Shown one piece after another: positions 1 through 11,824 of a stretch of DNA of 64,000 bases. The DNA lies in contig NC_045138.2 in the NCBI RefSeq assembly GCF_008831285.2, positions 40,725,115-40,789,114 of the forward strand. Direction: 5' to 3'. A program made the position numbers and the translations under genes. The notes under the pieces are model-generated. The model saw only the letters and a program-made list of their open reading frames with translations, made no database searches and had not been told where the DNA came from. This DNA comes from Nymphaea colorata (Eukaryota; Streptophyta; Magnoliopsida; Nymphaeales; Nymphaeaceae). The first letter of the stretch is position 1. Each line of letters opens with the position of its first letter.

Positions 1-1458
1 ATGGTGAAAGAAGGAGTGAAGCCAAATCAGGCAACACTAGCTGGTGTCCTTTCTGCATGTAAGCAACTAATGCAGCATAAGCTTGGCAAATCAATTCATG
101 GAATTTTGATTAGGTCCAGGCTTGCGAGGGATGTCGTGATTGAAACTGCTCTAGTGGACGTGTATGCGAAGTGCAGGAACTTGAACTATGCTCAGCGAGT
201 CTTCGACAGGATGAGCGAAAGGAATATGGTGTCATGGACCATTATAGTTTCAGCTTATACCACAGAGGGGCTGCCACAAACTGCAATCCAGATGTTCAGG
301 CAGATGCTTAAGGAGGGAACTGAAGCACTTAACTTGGAAAGGCTTGCACCTGTTCTGCAAGCATGTGCAGAAGCTGCACATCTGCAATATGGTAGGGAAA
401 TCCATGGGAGACTGTTCAAAATTCAAGATGGGGAGGTTAAAGTCAAGTTGATAAACGCTCTAATCGACATGTATGTCGAGAGTAGCAAGCTAGACTACGC
501 TTTCTCATTATTTAGAAGAATGGCTGTAAGAAATGTGGTAACGTGGACAACCATGATTAAAGGTTATGGGATGCATGGTCTGAGCGAGAAAGCATTGGAG
601 ACGTTTGAATTGATGTTGGAGTCTGGAATAAAGCCAGATGGTGTTACATTCACGGCGGTTCTCTCGTCATGCAGCCATGCAGGGTTGGTTGAAGAAGGAC
701 TAAAGCAGTTTCGGTCCATGCAACGAGACTATGATATTACACCAAATATGCGACATTTTGCTTCCATAGTAGACATTTTTGGTCGTGCTGGTCGTCTCAA
801 GGAAGCTTATGACTTTATAAGATGTATGCCAATAGAACCATCTGAGATGGTCTGGACAGCACTCCTCGCAGCTTGCAGGAGACACAAGAACTTGGAATTA
901 GGTGAATTTTCAGCGGCAGAAGCTCTCCGATTCAACCAACATAATGCAGGCATTTACATACTTCTATCACACATTTATGCAGATTTGGGTCGATGGGAGG
1001 ATGTTTCTAGAGTAAGGTTACTGATGAAGAAGTTAAGGCTGAAAACAAATACAGCATGCAGCTGGGTGGAAATAAAGGGGAAGGTCTATAAGTTCAGAGT
1101 CTCTGACAACTCGCAGCCCTTTTCAGATGAGCTCAAAAAATTTCTGGACAAGTTATTAAAGAAGATGGAGGCAACTGGGTACATGAGGAGTACATCAGGC
1201 GTGAGTCATGATACTAATGAGCAGGAAAAGATGCAAACGCTATGTGGACATTGTGAGAAGTTGGCACTTGCTTTTGCATTGAACTTTCGCGTACATGAGG
1301 TGCCCTTGCGAATCAGCAAGAATCTCCGTGTCTGTGAAGACTGTCATGAGTTTTTCAAGTTTGTGTCACAAACTTTTAATCAGGAAATCTTTCTCAAAGA
1401 TCCAAATCGCTGTCATCATTTCACACAAGGATCATGTTCATGTGGTGATTACTGGTGA
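1..1458 (+). CDS. DYW-class pentatricopeptide repeat protein, C-terminal part
   Basis: The 485 readable residues are tandem PLS-type PPR motifs followed by E/E+ and a complete DYW domain ending in Asp-Tyr-Trp just before a TGA stop. The zinc-binding signature of the DYW cytidine deaminase is visible: HCE at 417-419 (the HxE motif), CxxCH at 445-449, HHF at 472-474 and CSCGDYW at 479-485. Proteins of this family bind organellar transcripts base by base and deaminate C to U in mitochondria or plastids. The window opens inside the gene: typical members are 600-900 residues, and no targeting peptide is seen, so the ATG at base 1 is probably an internal methionine. No intron is visible, as usual for this family. 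The target organelle and editing site cannot be read from this part. Confidence 0.93.
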   Translation: MVKEGVKPNQATLAGVLSACKQLMQHKLGKSIHGILIRSRLARDVVIETALVDVYAKCRNLNYAQRVFDRMSERNMVSWTIIVSAYTTEGLPQTAIQMFRQMLKEGTEALNLERLAPVLQACAEAAHLQYGREIHGRLFKIQDGEVKVKLINALIDMYVESSKLDYAFSLFRRMAVRNVVTWTTMIKGYGMHGLSEKALETFELMLESGIKPDGVTFTAVLSSCSHAGLVEEGLKQFRSMQRDYDITPNMRHFASIVDIFGRAGRLKEAYDFIRCMPIEPSEMVWTALLAACRRHKNLELGEFSAAEALRFNQHNAGIYILLSHIYADLGRWEDVSRVRLLMKKLRLKTNTACSWVEIKGKVYKFRVSDNSQPFSDELKKFLDKLLKKMEATGYMRSTSGVSHDTNEQEKMQTLCGHCEKLALAFALNFRVHEVPLRISKNLRVCEDCHEFFKFVSQTFNQEIFLKDPNRCHHFTQGSCSCGDYW

Positions 1459-2093
1459 AGCATTGAATACTTTCTTGTAATTATATTCTTCTTTCTCATG
1501 CTTGCCCCTCTCAAAAGACTTTGAAACGGTTGGATATAGAGAATTTGAAATGGTTGGACATAGATATTGATAGTGGTTGCATATAGGAAACAGGCTACCT
1601 ACATTTAGTTTGGAAAGTTGCACTTGGAGCTAGAGAGGACATCGGTGGTGGGCCTGGTGGCATAATGTCTGCAGGACAGTGGAAGCAAGATGTACATTTC
1701 ATGATGTTGATACAGTGATCTGAAAATTGAGAAATTCTCTCTCTCTATCTCTCTCTCGTTCGCCTTGTTCATAATTAAAAATGCTCTTTAGTGAATAGAT
1801 CAAGACACCAGAAAGATGAAGATACAAGAAACTGACACACTTTTCGTCTCTTTCAGTTGCTTATTATGTCAGTGAAAGGCCAGAAAGATGAAGACACATC
1901 ATATATGAAATTATCGCACTTTTTATTTTTTTCTTTTTCTTTTGATATTGTTCAACCTAATATAATGCATAAGAATTTGAATATATGATCAATCCCAAAT
2001 ACTGCAGTAACATTTCCAAAGGTGCAAACAATTTTAAATATACATGATAACACTGTGGTTGACAATTGTCAGATAAAGCTATAAGCCATTGGA
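1459..2093. other. Intergenic region between two convergent genes
   Basis: AT-rich spacer holding the 3' flanks of the PPR gene (+) and of the NAD(P)-binding protein gene (-). A short CT-rich run lies at about 1737-1757. I see no coding sequence. Confidence 0.6.
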
Positions 2094-5000
2094 TTATGAA
2101 GTCTGAGCAGCTCTAAAAAGCTCCTTCCACTTCTCAGTATCACTACCTGGTCCTTCTCCCTATTGAACAAATACACACAAGCATGCACCAAAAATCATCT
2201 GTTAGATATGTTAGAAACCATACGAACCATTTGCCGAAAGATGGAATTGCTGAAGCATTTGCTGAGCATATGGGCGTCACATCAATAAAACTGATGTTTG
2301 TCAGCCTCACCTTGACAGAGTTGATCTCATAAATTTCACCCTGAGTGAACTCTATATCCAATGCCTGTAAGCATGCTTCTGCCACAACAAGTCTGCTTAC
2401 CTCCCCTACAAGTTTATCTCCTAAAAACACAAAAAAACAAATGTCCAGAATTAGCATACAAGAGTAAAGCATTATATGAGAAAATGAAAAGCACATGTCC
2501 ATCACATAAGAAGTGATTTTTTTGCACCCACATAAATTAAACTATGAAATCGAATAACTGGCATTCATGGGATGGCTACTTGCCTTGACCTATAAGAACT
2601 GCACGACGCTGTCCTGCCGTGGCTTTTAACAGGGTATTTAGATCATATGAGGTATATGGACCATCAGTCAATCTTCCTGGCCTGGAAAGGTTTTTGCCAC
2701 ATGTTCAACTATTAACAAGAAAAATTGTTCTAATGGCATGAGCACGTGACTTATGAGACAATAACTCATGATTGCAGAATAAGAAACAGGAAACCTGATA
2801 ATAGTGTAGGGAACACCAGAATTGCGAACAAAATCTTCTGCCATCTTCTTGAACTTAAGAACGCCGAACAGATTCATGATGCTGCGACAAAGTTAAATAA
2901 AGCAAATTGGTTAGGCGACTTAACCTTAATTCTCAAAAGAAAAGTTGAAGGAATTGCACGACTTTGCTTAACAAAACTGAAGGGATGAATAAACTAAAAC
3001 TACAGATTTTCTATTTGCAAATGAGCATCCTTCAGTTGTAGGCAAGTATATCATATAAAAAAAAGGGATGGTAGGGTTTACAATTTTAATCCAAATAAAT
3101 GGCGCACGAACCAGTATCCAGTTTGTATCCCTTCCCCTCCGCAACATATTCACATGAAAAACTAATTTCAGGTAACGTGGGTAGAGCTTTCTTTCATTCT
3201 TTACCTATATTTTCTTATACTACAAGCAAATGTTCACTTATCGGTTCTGACTAGTATCTGAATGGCAAGTAAAGGATGAATCGGGCCAGGTCGGAAATAA
3301 ATGTATTTCAGGCGCATTATAAAACACTAACAATCAAGTGCAACGACAATCTTGAAGCTCCATTTGTAGTAGTCCTATCTATTATTCTGTACCATTGATT
3401 ATGAAGCAATCCTTTAGAAGTATTAACTCCCATGAAACATCCCACCGCCTTATACTCCCAACAAGGGCCTCAAATGGTTGCATACCTCCATGGTAGTTCA
3501 TTGGATTTTGTGACACCAACAGATGATACAAGCACGAATCTTGTAATTGTTGGAGGCAATGCAGCTACAAGATTGCGAATCCCCTCCCAATCTTCAAAAC
3601 AAGAACATAACTAATTAATGATCAATATTGGCCATAAATAACCATTTCAGGCTTTCCAATTATCTTCTCAGAAGTTCAAAGGGTATAAAAAAACACATTA
3701 AGAAGTGAATGTAAAATCGGCATTGGTAACAATAATGGCGATGTCCACTTCGTGAAACTAAGTTCGCTTGATTCGTGAAGAATTCAAGGCAAGAATTATA
3801 TCACCAGAAGAATCGTGCTTACCCACTCTTTCTGGTGTGTTATCTCCATCCCAGCGTCTAGAAGGAAAAGCAGTTGTCCCAGTGCAGCAAATTACATGCG
3901 TGACGCCCTAGGAAACAAGACTCCTATATTTTGAATTTCCATGGGCACAAATAATTCAATAAATAGACCACTACGTTAAGAAAGAAATGCATAAGGACAC
4001 AGAGACGGATCGGAACTGTACCTCAAAGATGTCCGGACACAGGTCAGATGGATTCCTTGTATCGCCTTTCCAAATCTGTCAACAAGTTGTACTCAACATT
4101 TATGCAATTTTACATGCAACACATCTCTGCTCATTTTACATTGTCTAGTTGTACAGGATAAAGTAAAACGGACAGAAAAGGAATGCACGAGAATTTCAAA
4201 ACTGAGTAATCGGAAAGCTTGGTGATCGTGGCACCTTTAGCATGCTTTGATCTTGTTTACCAAACAAAGGCTCTGCTTTTGAGGGATCACGTAACAGTAG
4301 GTGTGTCTTGATCCCTCGATCTATCAAGGATGCAACAACAAGCTGCCCTGAAATCAAAGTCGGCTTCATTAGTTCAAGTTGCAAAAGCGTCTGCACGTAG
4401 ATCTTTTGTTTTGTTAATTCATTCGCAAATAATTCATAGTTTTAGAAACTCCAGATGAAGACAAATCCCTATCACGCGTTCTGATCAATTTCAAAAGTAA
4501 ACAAACAATCATACCGTAAGGAGTAAGAACCACAACTTGTAGGGATAAATAGAGACCAGAAGGACCAAGGATTGAACCATATTCCATCATGTACGAACCC
4601 TCATTCTCTGCTGCTACTTATTGATAGCAGAGAATTAAACAATCAATCCAGTGAATGCACAATAGGACCCATGGACTAACTCATGGCACTGAAACCCGAA
4701 AACTGTGGTACACATCCAACACCATCATCAACCATGCATCTTCAAATAACCTTACCCCAACCGTCGAAAAAGAAAATCTTTCAACATAGGAATATTACAC
4801 GACAACATAAGCTCCTCCGTGGACCAGACATGAGAAAAATATGGCAAAGCGGATCCTTACCAACGCCACCAGAACCACCAACAACAAGAACTAGCTTGGA
4901 AGATGGAAGCTTCGTTTCAGGATCTCGGGTGAGCGTCCTGGAATCTTCTTGTTTCTCTGAACGGCATCGAACGCCTACTGTTGTCGCGCTTCTGGTCATG

Positions 5001-5149
5001 ACCCTTCTCTTTGTGAGCGTAGAGCTGTGGAAACTGGGATGGTTGCATAGTGGGAAGTTTCTCCTGAGAATGGTGCTTCCATTCTTAATCCCTGTAGATG
5101 TGTCCAAGAACTGAAGAAGAAATGAGTTGCACGAGAATCTTGAAGCCAT
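2094..5149 (-). CDS. Plastid NAD(P)-binding Rossmann-fold protein (NmrA/SDR-like), nine exons
   Basis: My splice model on the minus strand has exons 5149-4861, 4347-4235, 4075-4022, 3907-3823, 3591-3486, 2881-2795, 2681-2584, 2420-2311 and 2159-2094. It totals 1008 bp, or 335 residues, with every junction in frame and a TAA stop. The N-terminal ~80 residues are Ser/Thr/Arg-rich, like a transit peptide. They are followed by LVLVVGGSGGVG, a glycine-rich dinucleotide-binding turn at about 91-97, then LLLRD, the TGTTAFPS segment, LVSSVGV, and the closing KLVGEVSRLVVAEACLQAL. The order and spacing match atypical short-chain dehydrogenases of the Arabidopsis At4g31530 type, whose substrate is, as far as I know, unknown. 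I chose the ATG at 5149 because MAS plus a hydroxylated stretch is a typical plastid start; an in-frame ATG at 5254 is possible. The seventh intron starts with GC. The exon 2 donor (GTGCCA) is weak, so that junction is the least certain. Confidence 0.88.
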
Positions 5150-5574
5150 TGGGATCGAGAAGTTCAGAAAGAGGAAGGGGGAGGAGACTGCAGCCTGCGC
5201 AGTTTCTCCACCACCGCTCCGAAACGTCGCGAGGGGAATGCACAGCTGGACCAATTAGCTTCTCTGCTTGTAAGATAAGTCAGCCGCGTGGGCCAGAATC
5301 CGGTTTCGGATAAGCCATAGAAATAGATATCGATTGCGAATAGATTTGGATTCGATGCCTAATCTCTCAATATTACCAAAGAGTGGTAATGTGGAATGTG
5401 AATGATACACGCGTCCCCACTGGACACCAGCCATAAGATTTCTGGCAGTGTTTGGTGCCAGATGGTGCCCAACGGCAGGACAATTGTCAGTGAATCCTGA
5501 ATCACCAAAATAATTTATCGATTAGATCCAAGACAATAAATAGCCGTAGCACTTATCATATGAAAAAAAAGCAA

Positions 5575-5720
5575 CTAATTACATCTTAATAAGACTGTTC
5601 ACATTCAAAATTTTGTTTTGATCTCAAGGGTTTGATGTTCAAATCTCATAACCGTTACTACATTTTGGTGCATTATTCCTTTAAGCGGCACACGGTGATA
5701 AGTGTCACACTCGAGTTAAA
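5575..5720 (+). mobile_element. Possible degenerate SINE-like sequence
   Basis: The segment around 5628-5652 reads like a tRNA-derived B box (GTTCAAATCTC). Some 35-40 bases upstream a weak AATAAGACTG resembles the end of an A box. The A box is poor and I see neither a 3' tail nor target-site duplications, so this is only a suggestion. Confidence 0.25.
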
Positions 5721-6697
5721 CTATATATCATAGGTTTACCGGAGCCCGAAACAAACGTAAAGACATAAAAATATGGTCTGTAACATGGTTTTCTTATGTA
5801 AATATTAAAAAAAAAGTTAGATACGATCAAGACAATGACATGCATGCGTATGAATATAGTACTAAAGCATATTTAGCTCGAATCCTACTGCGCGCACGCT
5901 GAATAGTTGAATCCCTTGACGTCTGAGCGGGGAAATTGACTATTTGATCTGTTAATTCAATACATTTTGAAAGATTCTGCTAGGATAAGGAGCTTTTTAA
6001 ATTGAAAAGGAGAACGTTTTTTGATTTTTTGACATTTACATCGCTTTTTTCATAAAGATCAAATATTATTCAATAAGTTTACAAAACACAGTCAACTTGA
6101 GTTTAATCTGCTGAATCATCCGGAAGACGTTTCAAAAAAGAACTCAATCTTTGACTGCTGATACTGCGATATTTAGACGTATGTTCACTAAGAACACACC
6201 TTAAAATGGGGTGAAGAAAGTTAAAACCTCTCTTTTTCAGACTTTCTTCGTTTTAAGGCTTCATCATATACCATGGAGAAGAAGTCCTGGAGTTCCTTGA
6301 TATAATTTGCTCGTGAAAGTGTCGGCCTGTTGGGATCCAACGTGAACTTCGCGTTTGACGGGCTTCAATCTAATATCCGAGGTGTTCTGAGATTCCCACG
6401 GATTTGAAAACCACTGTACACAGATCAGACCCTTCCAAGTGGCTTTCAGATTCACGGTTTCTCAATGTAAAAGGAATTTAAAAACCATGCATCTGAAATC
6501 CACCGTTTGTTGAAAGAGATCAGCATCCGATCTTAAATCTGAGGCCATCGAAACAACCCCACTTTTGGAAATCTGATCTTTCCTTCATAAATAAATGGAG
6601 GACATATGTTACCTAAAACACAAATGCCATCATGTATAGAAATACAGATGAAACATGGACGACGCCTATCTAGGGAGGCTTAACTTTACTTCATTCA

Positions 6698-6732
6698 CAC
6701 ACACGTGCGCGCGCGCACACACACACACAAAC
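6698..6732. repeat. Alternating CA/CG dinucleotide tract
   Basis: About 35 bases of nearly uninterrupted purine-pyrimidine alternation: CACACA, then GTGCGCGCGCG, then CACACACACA. It lies just past the stop of the phosphatase gene. Such tracts can adopt left-handed DNA and are prone to slippage. Confidence 0.8.
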
Positions 6733-6837
6733 ACATTTCTATGTATTTATGTACAAGAAATTCTGGTTCTATTATTTTTCTTTTTGCAGATCGATGTAAG
6801 TTACACCAAAATCTTTTTGCAGGAATCCAGTTGCCTT

Positions 6838-6925
6838 TTAATTCTTTATTAACTTGAAGCTGTCCCTCACGATCCTTGTACTCGAGTTCACAAACTGCGA
6901 CAAGAAAAATTAAATAAATGAGATG

Positions 6926-6967
<42 letters not shown>

Positions 6968-8721
6968 CTGAATCTGATCTTTTGTCGGTGCAATACTATG
7001 AAAAAGTGATAATCAATGTCCAAAAGTAAAATATCAGTAAAAAAACAGATACTAACCTCTGCTTTAAGCTGCTTCCTTGTGGCATTGAACCTCACGTATC
7101 CAAATTCGGAAATCCTCACCAAACTCCAGATTGGAGGCTATGTCAAGGAACACGTATAATATAATTAGAGCTCCAACTTTTATGGTTTTAGGTTAGTGAG
7201 AAACATTGATGATTTGCAATAACATTTACGTGATAAATAAACAGCAGGAACTTACATCGTCTGAGAAGTTACTGAGGGTGAACCCTGCCATTCCTATTAT
7301 AGCATGAACAGGAGCAGTATAATTGGACTGATCATAGGTGTCAACTCCGTTGCTATCTTTGCTTGGCATGGCCACACAGACATCTTCATATAATGCACAT
7401 GTTCTTTCATAGCTGTGGACATGGCCAAAGAGCACTAGATCAACCTGTCGCAAAGGGAGGGAGAGAGAGAGATGTCAGGAAGAAACAAATATAAATCTAG
7501 AGCTAGCAAGCAAAAACAATAAAATGGGAGTACAAAAATAAATAATTACATGGTTCATGTCCAAGGCTGCATTAAATTTTCCTTCTTTATTTATTTTTGA
7601 AAATATTACAAAAAAGTGAGTGGTTTTTCTTTTTTTATTGCAATAATCCTAATACGACAATTAGGCTTGAATCGAGAGAAAAAAAACATGCGCTTGGTTC
7701 ATATCACATGCATAATGCACTGTAAATACCAGTAGCAGGCTTTTCAGAAATAAGGCTGTCAAGAAAAGCATTGTTAAAGCACTCTTTCACATTGACAAAC
7801 TACAACACCGCGTGATCTGACCTGCACTTGTTTGGCTTGCTGATTAACTCTGGTTTCATCACATAAAGGGCCAACAACTCCCCACCATGATAGTGGATTT
7901 GCAAAATAATTCCTCAATTTCCAGTTTGTAAATCAGTGGTGCTTTTGCTTGAAAATCATCTTGATGGGTAAAAAGCCTTCTTTTTTAGCTGTTAAATACT
8001 CATAAAGGGACCATTGTCATTCAAGGGCATTTTTTGATAACTAAAGTGCACACTTTCAGCTTTCACTGCCACAATTATTTGAAAAAATGATAATTTAGAA
8101 CCCAGCCTTCGATGGGAATCTTAACACAAGTTTTCACATTTTTCATATATATCCGGCTCCACTTCCAGCCTCACTCTTTTGTTAACAGCTACGCGCTGAA
8201 GACCTAGTACGATCACTGAGGCTAAAAGTTCAGGGAAGTTCAATTAAATGGGACCAATCTTTCTTTTTTATTTTATAAAGGTCATAAATTTTCAATTTAA
8301 AACGAACCTGTGAACATTATAAAGTTTCACATGGAACAGAGTTAATAACTTACGAATTCAGGCCCTTTCTTTGTCATCGCAACGTAAGGCATATATGCGG
8401 ATTTTGTTTGAGATTGTGGCTAAAATGTGAGCTCTCCAAAATGATAATTTCCTTTCCCTTTTCTTCTCTCATTTTCTTCCGGTTTTTCATTGGAACTGAA
8501 AAGCTAATTTGTTTTTGATAGTCAATGCGCTGCGGTGATCAACGTGGAGTAACTCTTACCTGGTACTGCATGAGAAGTGTCTCCACAGCTGCAGTAAACA
8601 GATAATCAACACTAGGAATGACCGCAGGTGCAGCAGAAGAGTACATTGGCCTATGTCTGCACAATCAGTCTTCCAGTAAGGTCAGTGTGCTGTAATAATG
8701 GCCTCAGATACATACTAAGGT

Positions 8722-8759
<38 letters not shown>

Positions 8760-11759
8760 ACCAGTAACTCAGCTTCTTCCGTCCATGGCCAGTGGATGCA
8801 GCCCTTATACACGGGTCCCACCATTTCTGGTCGGGTTGACCATGCCGTGAACACGGTATATTAATGATATGAACAATGGGGAAGATGGCCCTGTGAGGCT
8901 CGAGGACCTCACAACTGGTAACCAGATCCCAGGCCCTATGACCGCATCATGGAATTATTAGTGTTACAGGGAGCTGATGCTGAAACGGGATTGCCTAACA
9001 AATGGTCTGCTCATATCCCGCTATGCCGGCCCCTTGGGTCGAGTGGTATCAACAAGAAATGACAGTTCTTGTGATTCCTCGATGCAGGTCAGTCTTTGAT
9101 GCATCTAGTGATCAGGAATCCAAGAGTCTCATGCCTTTGCCATAGCAGAATAAGTGCAATCACCATATTGACCATACTATTTTAAAAGGTTACCAACCCT
9201 GTAAGTATTAGCCATGGTGTCCTTGTCCGATTCACGGAAGCCAAGTCTTTTTTGATCCATTTATACTGCAAATATAAGTTCAGAATTAGCAACAGAGAGC
9301 ACGGGATCACTCAAAATACTAAGGAACCTTATATATTGAGTCGCTGGCTAAATGTATCTTCAGATCAGTTTGTCAAAGAAATAACCCAAGCATGAGCTTG
9401 GTGAGTTCATCAACAAGCTAACTATGAACACAGGTTGCTTGTCTATGTTTGTATGGTAAGTTGAAACAGCCCAACGTATCTCAAATCTGTCCTCCTTATA
9501 TTGAAACTTACAGAGGTTTTCTTCTTGATTACCTGATCACTGCCTTGAATCCAGCTATGCTCTGTGGAAATGACAGTGAAATGAACCCCTGCTTGCTCAA
9601 TTGAGTACCATGGTTCATCCTTTTTAGTCATTGGCATCTGGAAGTAAGTTTCATATGCAACTCCACACTCTCCCCCCGAGTCAGGAGTTATGTACACGGA
9701 GTTAGAGTTCACGTAGTCCCTACAGAACATGCCAAGCCAGAGTAGTGTATACATACATGGAAGCAGCCAAACTCAAATAAACCTAATCGGAGCTAATTTA
9801 ATGCAATGTTGTTATACTTCAAAATCATGCAAATCATGGACCTTGCAAATTGATATTGATCAATTAGCATTCCAGGTGTGAATCTTCTTACTTTTCATGG
9901 TTTCCAATTGCTGTCATGTATGGGACATGAGAGGCTATTGGCGTGATCAACTGCAGGAAGTAGTCCCATACTACTAGGAAACCAGTAGCATAGCTGATAT
10001 CTCCAATGTGAAATACTGAGTCTACCCTTCCTGACGCAATTTCATCTGCTATGGTTGCCACTACTGAGAGAGACCCTGCCTGCCATTATTGCAAATTTTG
10101 CCAATATTCAATCTAATCATAAAAAGGTTCAGAACTCTTTCTGTTTCTAAATAACAAATTGATTAGTTTTCAGTTAAGGGATAACGCCATGAACCCTGGT
10201 CATCATGAGTGTTAACTGTTACACATGTGGTAAGTTTTGATAGGAAAGAATGGGAAAGCACGCAGGCGATTGGATGGAGATGAAAAGACAACATATTGAA
10301 AACATGAAATTTCATTACCATCATCATCATTACTACAAATTAAAATTGAGAAGATGCACCTGCATATAGTGCTCAACAGAGAGATCCAGTGGAGCTCTTC
10401 CCATATCACCAAATGCAATGAATACAAGATCATGATTAGAACCTCCAGCAGGTGGAGTGTGGAATTCTGTCTCTGTGCTCCACCCAGCAGAGTTGCTAAC
10501 AGGTTCATTTTAAGAGATAAAAAGCATTGTCAGTAGAAGAGCTTGTGGAAGCACCAAACGTTCTCAAAATTAAGACAACATCATAATCATGGCACTGTTA
10601 CAGACAGTAGTAGTAGCAATGTCAAATGGTAGCAGCAGCAAATAAAAATAACCCATGCGTTTGGAAGTTTGGTTATTATGATATCAGCACTCGAGTATTT
10701 GGGGGTTTAGTAGTTCATTTTACCTTCCATATCTATACGAGTAGCTGTGGAGCGGCTCCAGTCCTGTCATCACTGCTGAGTGAATATAACCGGGATCGTG
10801 CCACCCAAAGCCCTTGGCTGGGCTCTGAAGATTACCACCTTGCAGTCACAACAAGCAGACAAGAATTAAGACACGTGCTCATATAGGCAAGTTTTCTTTC
10901 TCTCTCTCTCTCTCTCTCTCCACACACACACACACACCAGGCAATTATGTATATATAGCGGTATTGGCTCCTTCCACCTCCGAATGTCAACAGATTAGGA
11001 TCAGACATAACTATTACCCTATCTTACTATTAGAGATGTTGCTTAATTTGACGGGAAATTCAACCATGAACTGAAAATAAAAACATCTGAATTTTACATG
11101 CAATTGAGGATACCCATAAAAATTGGACATCTCCTAGAGTCGGCAAAAGGGAATCTATAACATATCTACACTTGATTACCATTTTCCTTTTTTTGCTGAA
11201 TCCAACTTCTTGAATTTAATCTCCGCTTAAATTACAAATTATATCTGTAACCATTGACATCCTTACTTGTGCCAGCCTATTATAGTAGCAGATTTTGATT
11301 TTCAAACTTCCAAGGCATGTTTTCCATAAGTTAGATCTTAGAGATGTTGTTAACAAGTTCACATGGTTTCTTTCCCCAAGAATCCACTATCTCATCATGT
11401 TTTTTCTCTCAAAAATAGGCCCGCTTAATGATTGAAAGAAATTCAATTGGTTTCTTTCGCTAAGAATCAACTCTCTTTCGTGCTCCTTTATAAAAAAACA
11501 GACCCTTTTTTTAACCCTTCAAGCATAAAAATGTCTTTAGTACACCACCAAAAGTTGCGGTTTGCTTTTGTGAAATTTTCATAACACAATGCCTATGGGC
11601 AGTGATCTCTAAAGTTCTTTGACTGCCTACCTATGTATATAAGATGATCCAAAAGTGGGTTCCTGCCAAACATATGGTGTGGTCAAATTCTTAAAAAAGA
11701 AGTGAAGATGTAAAACGGAATCATTAAATCAAAATCATCCACACCTTATCACTATAGGC

Positions 11760-11824
<65 letters not shown>

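Larger units (their letters stand above)
5150..6837. other. Intergenic: 5' flank of the NAD(P)-binding gene and 3' flank of the phosphatase gene
   Basis: The first ~200 bases upstream of 5149 should hold the leader and promoter of the minus-strand gene. The rest is AT-rich. I see no convincing coding sequence. A possible degenerate SINE and an alternating purine-pyrimidine tract inside it are listed separately. Confidence 0.5.

Noticed and set aside
9040..9060. TGGTATCAACAAG, resembling a tRNA-Met primer-binding site of an LTR retrotransposon
   Set aside because: Only the first eight bases fit, no LTR or polypurine tract was found around it, and it lies within a phosphatase intron.
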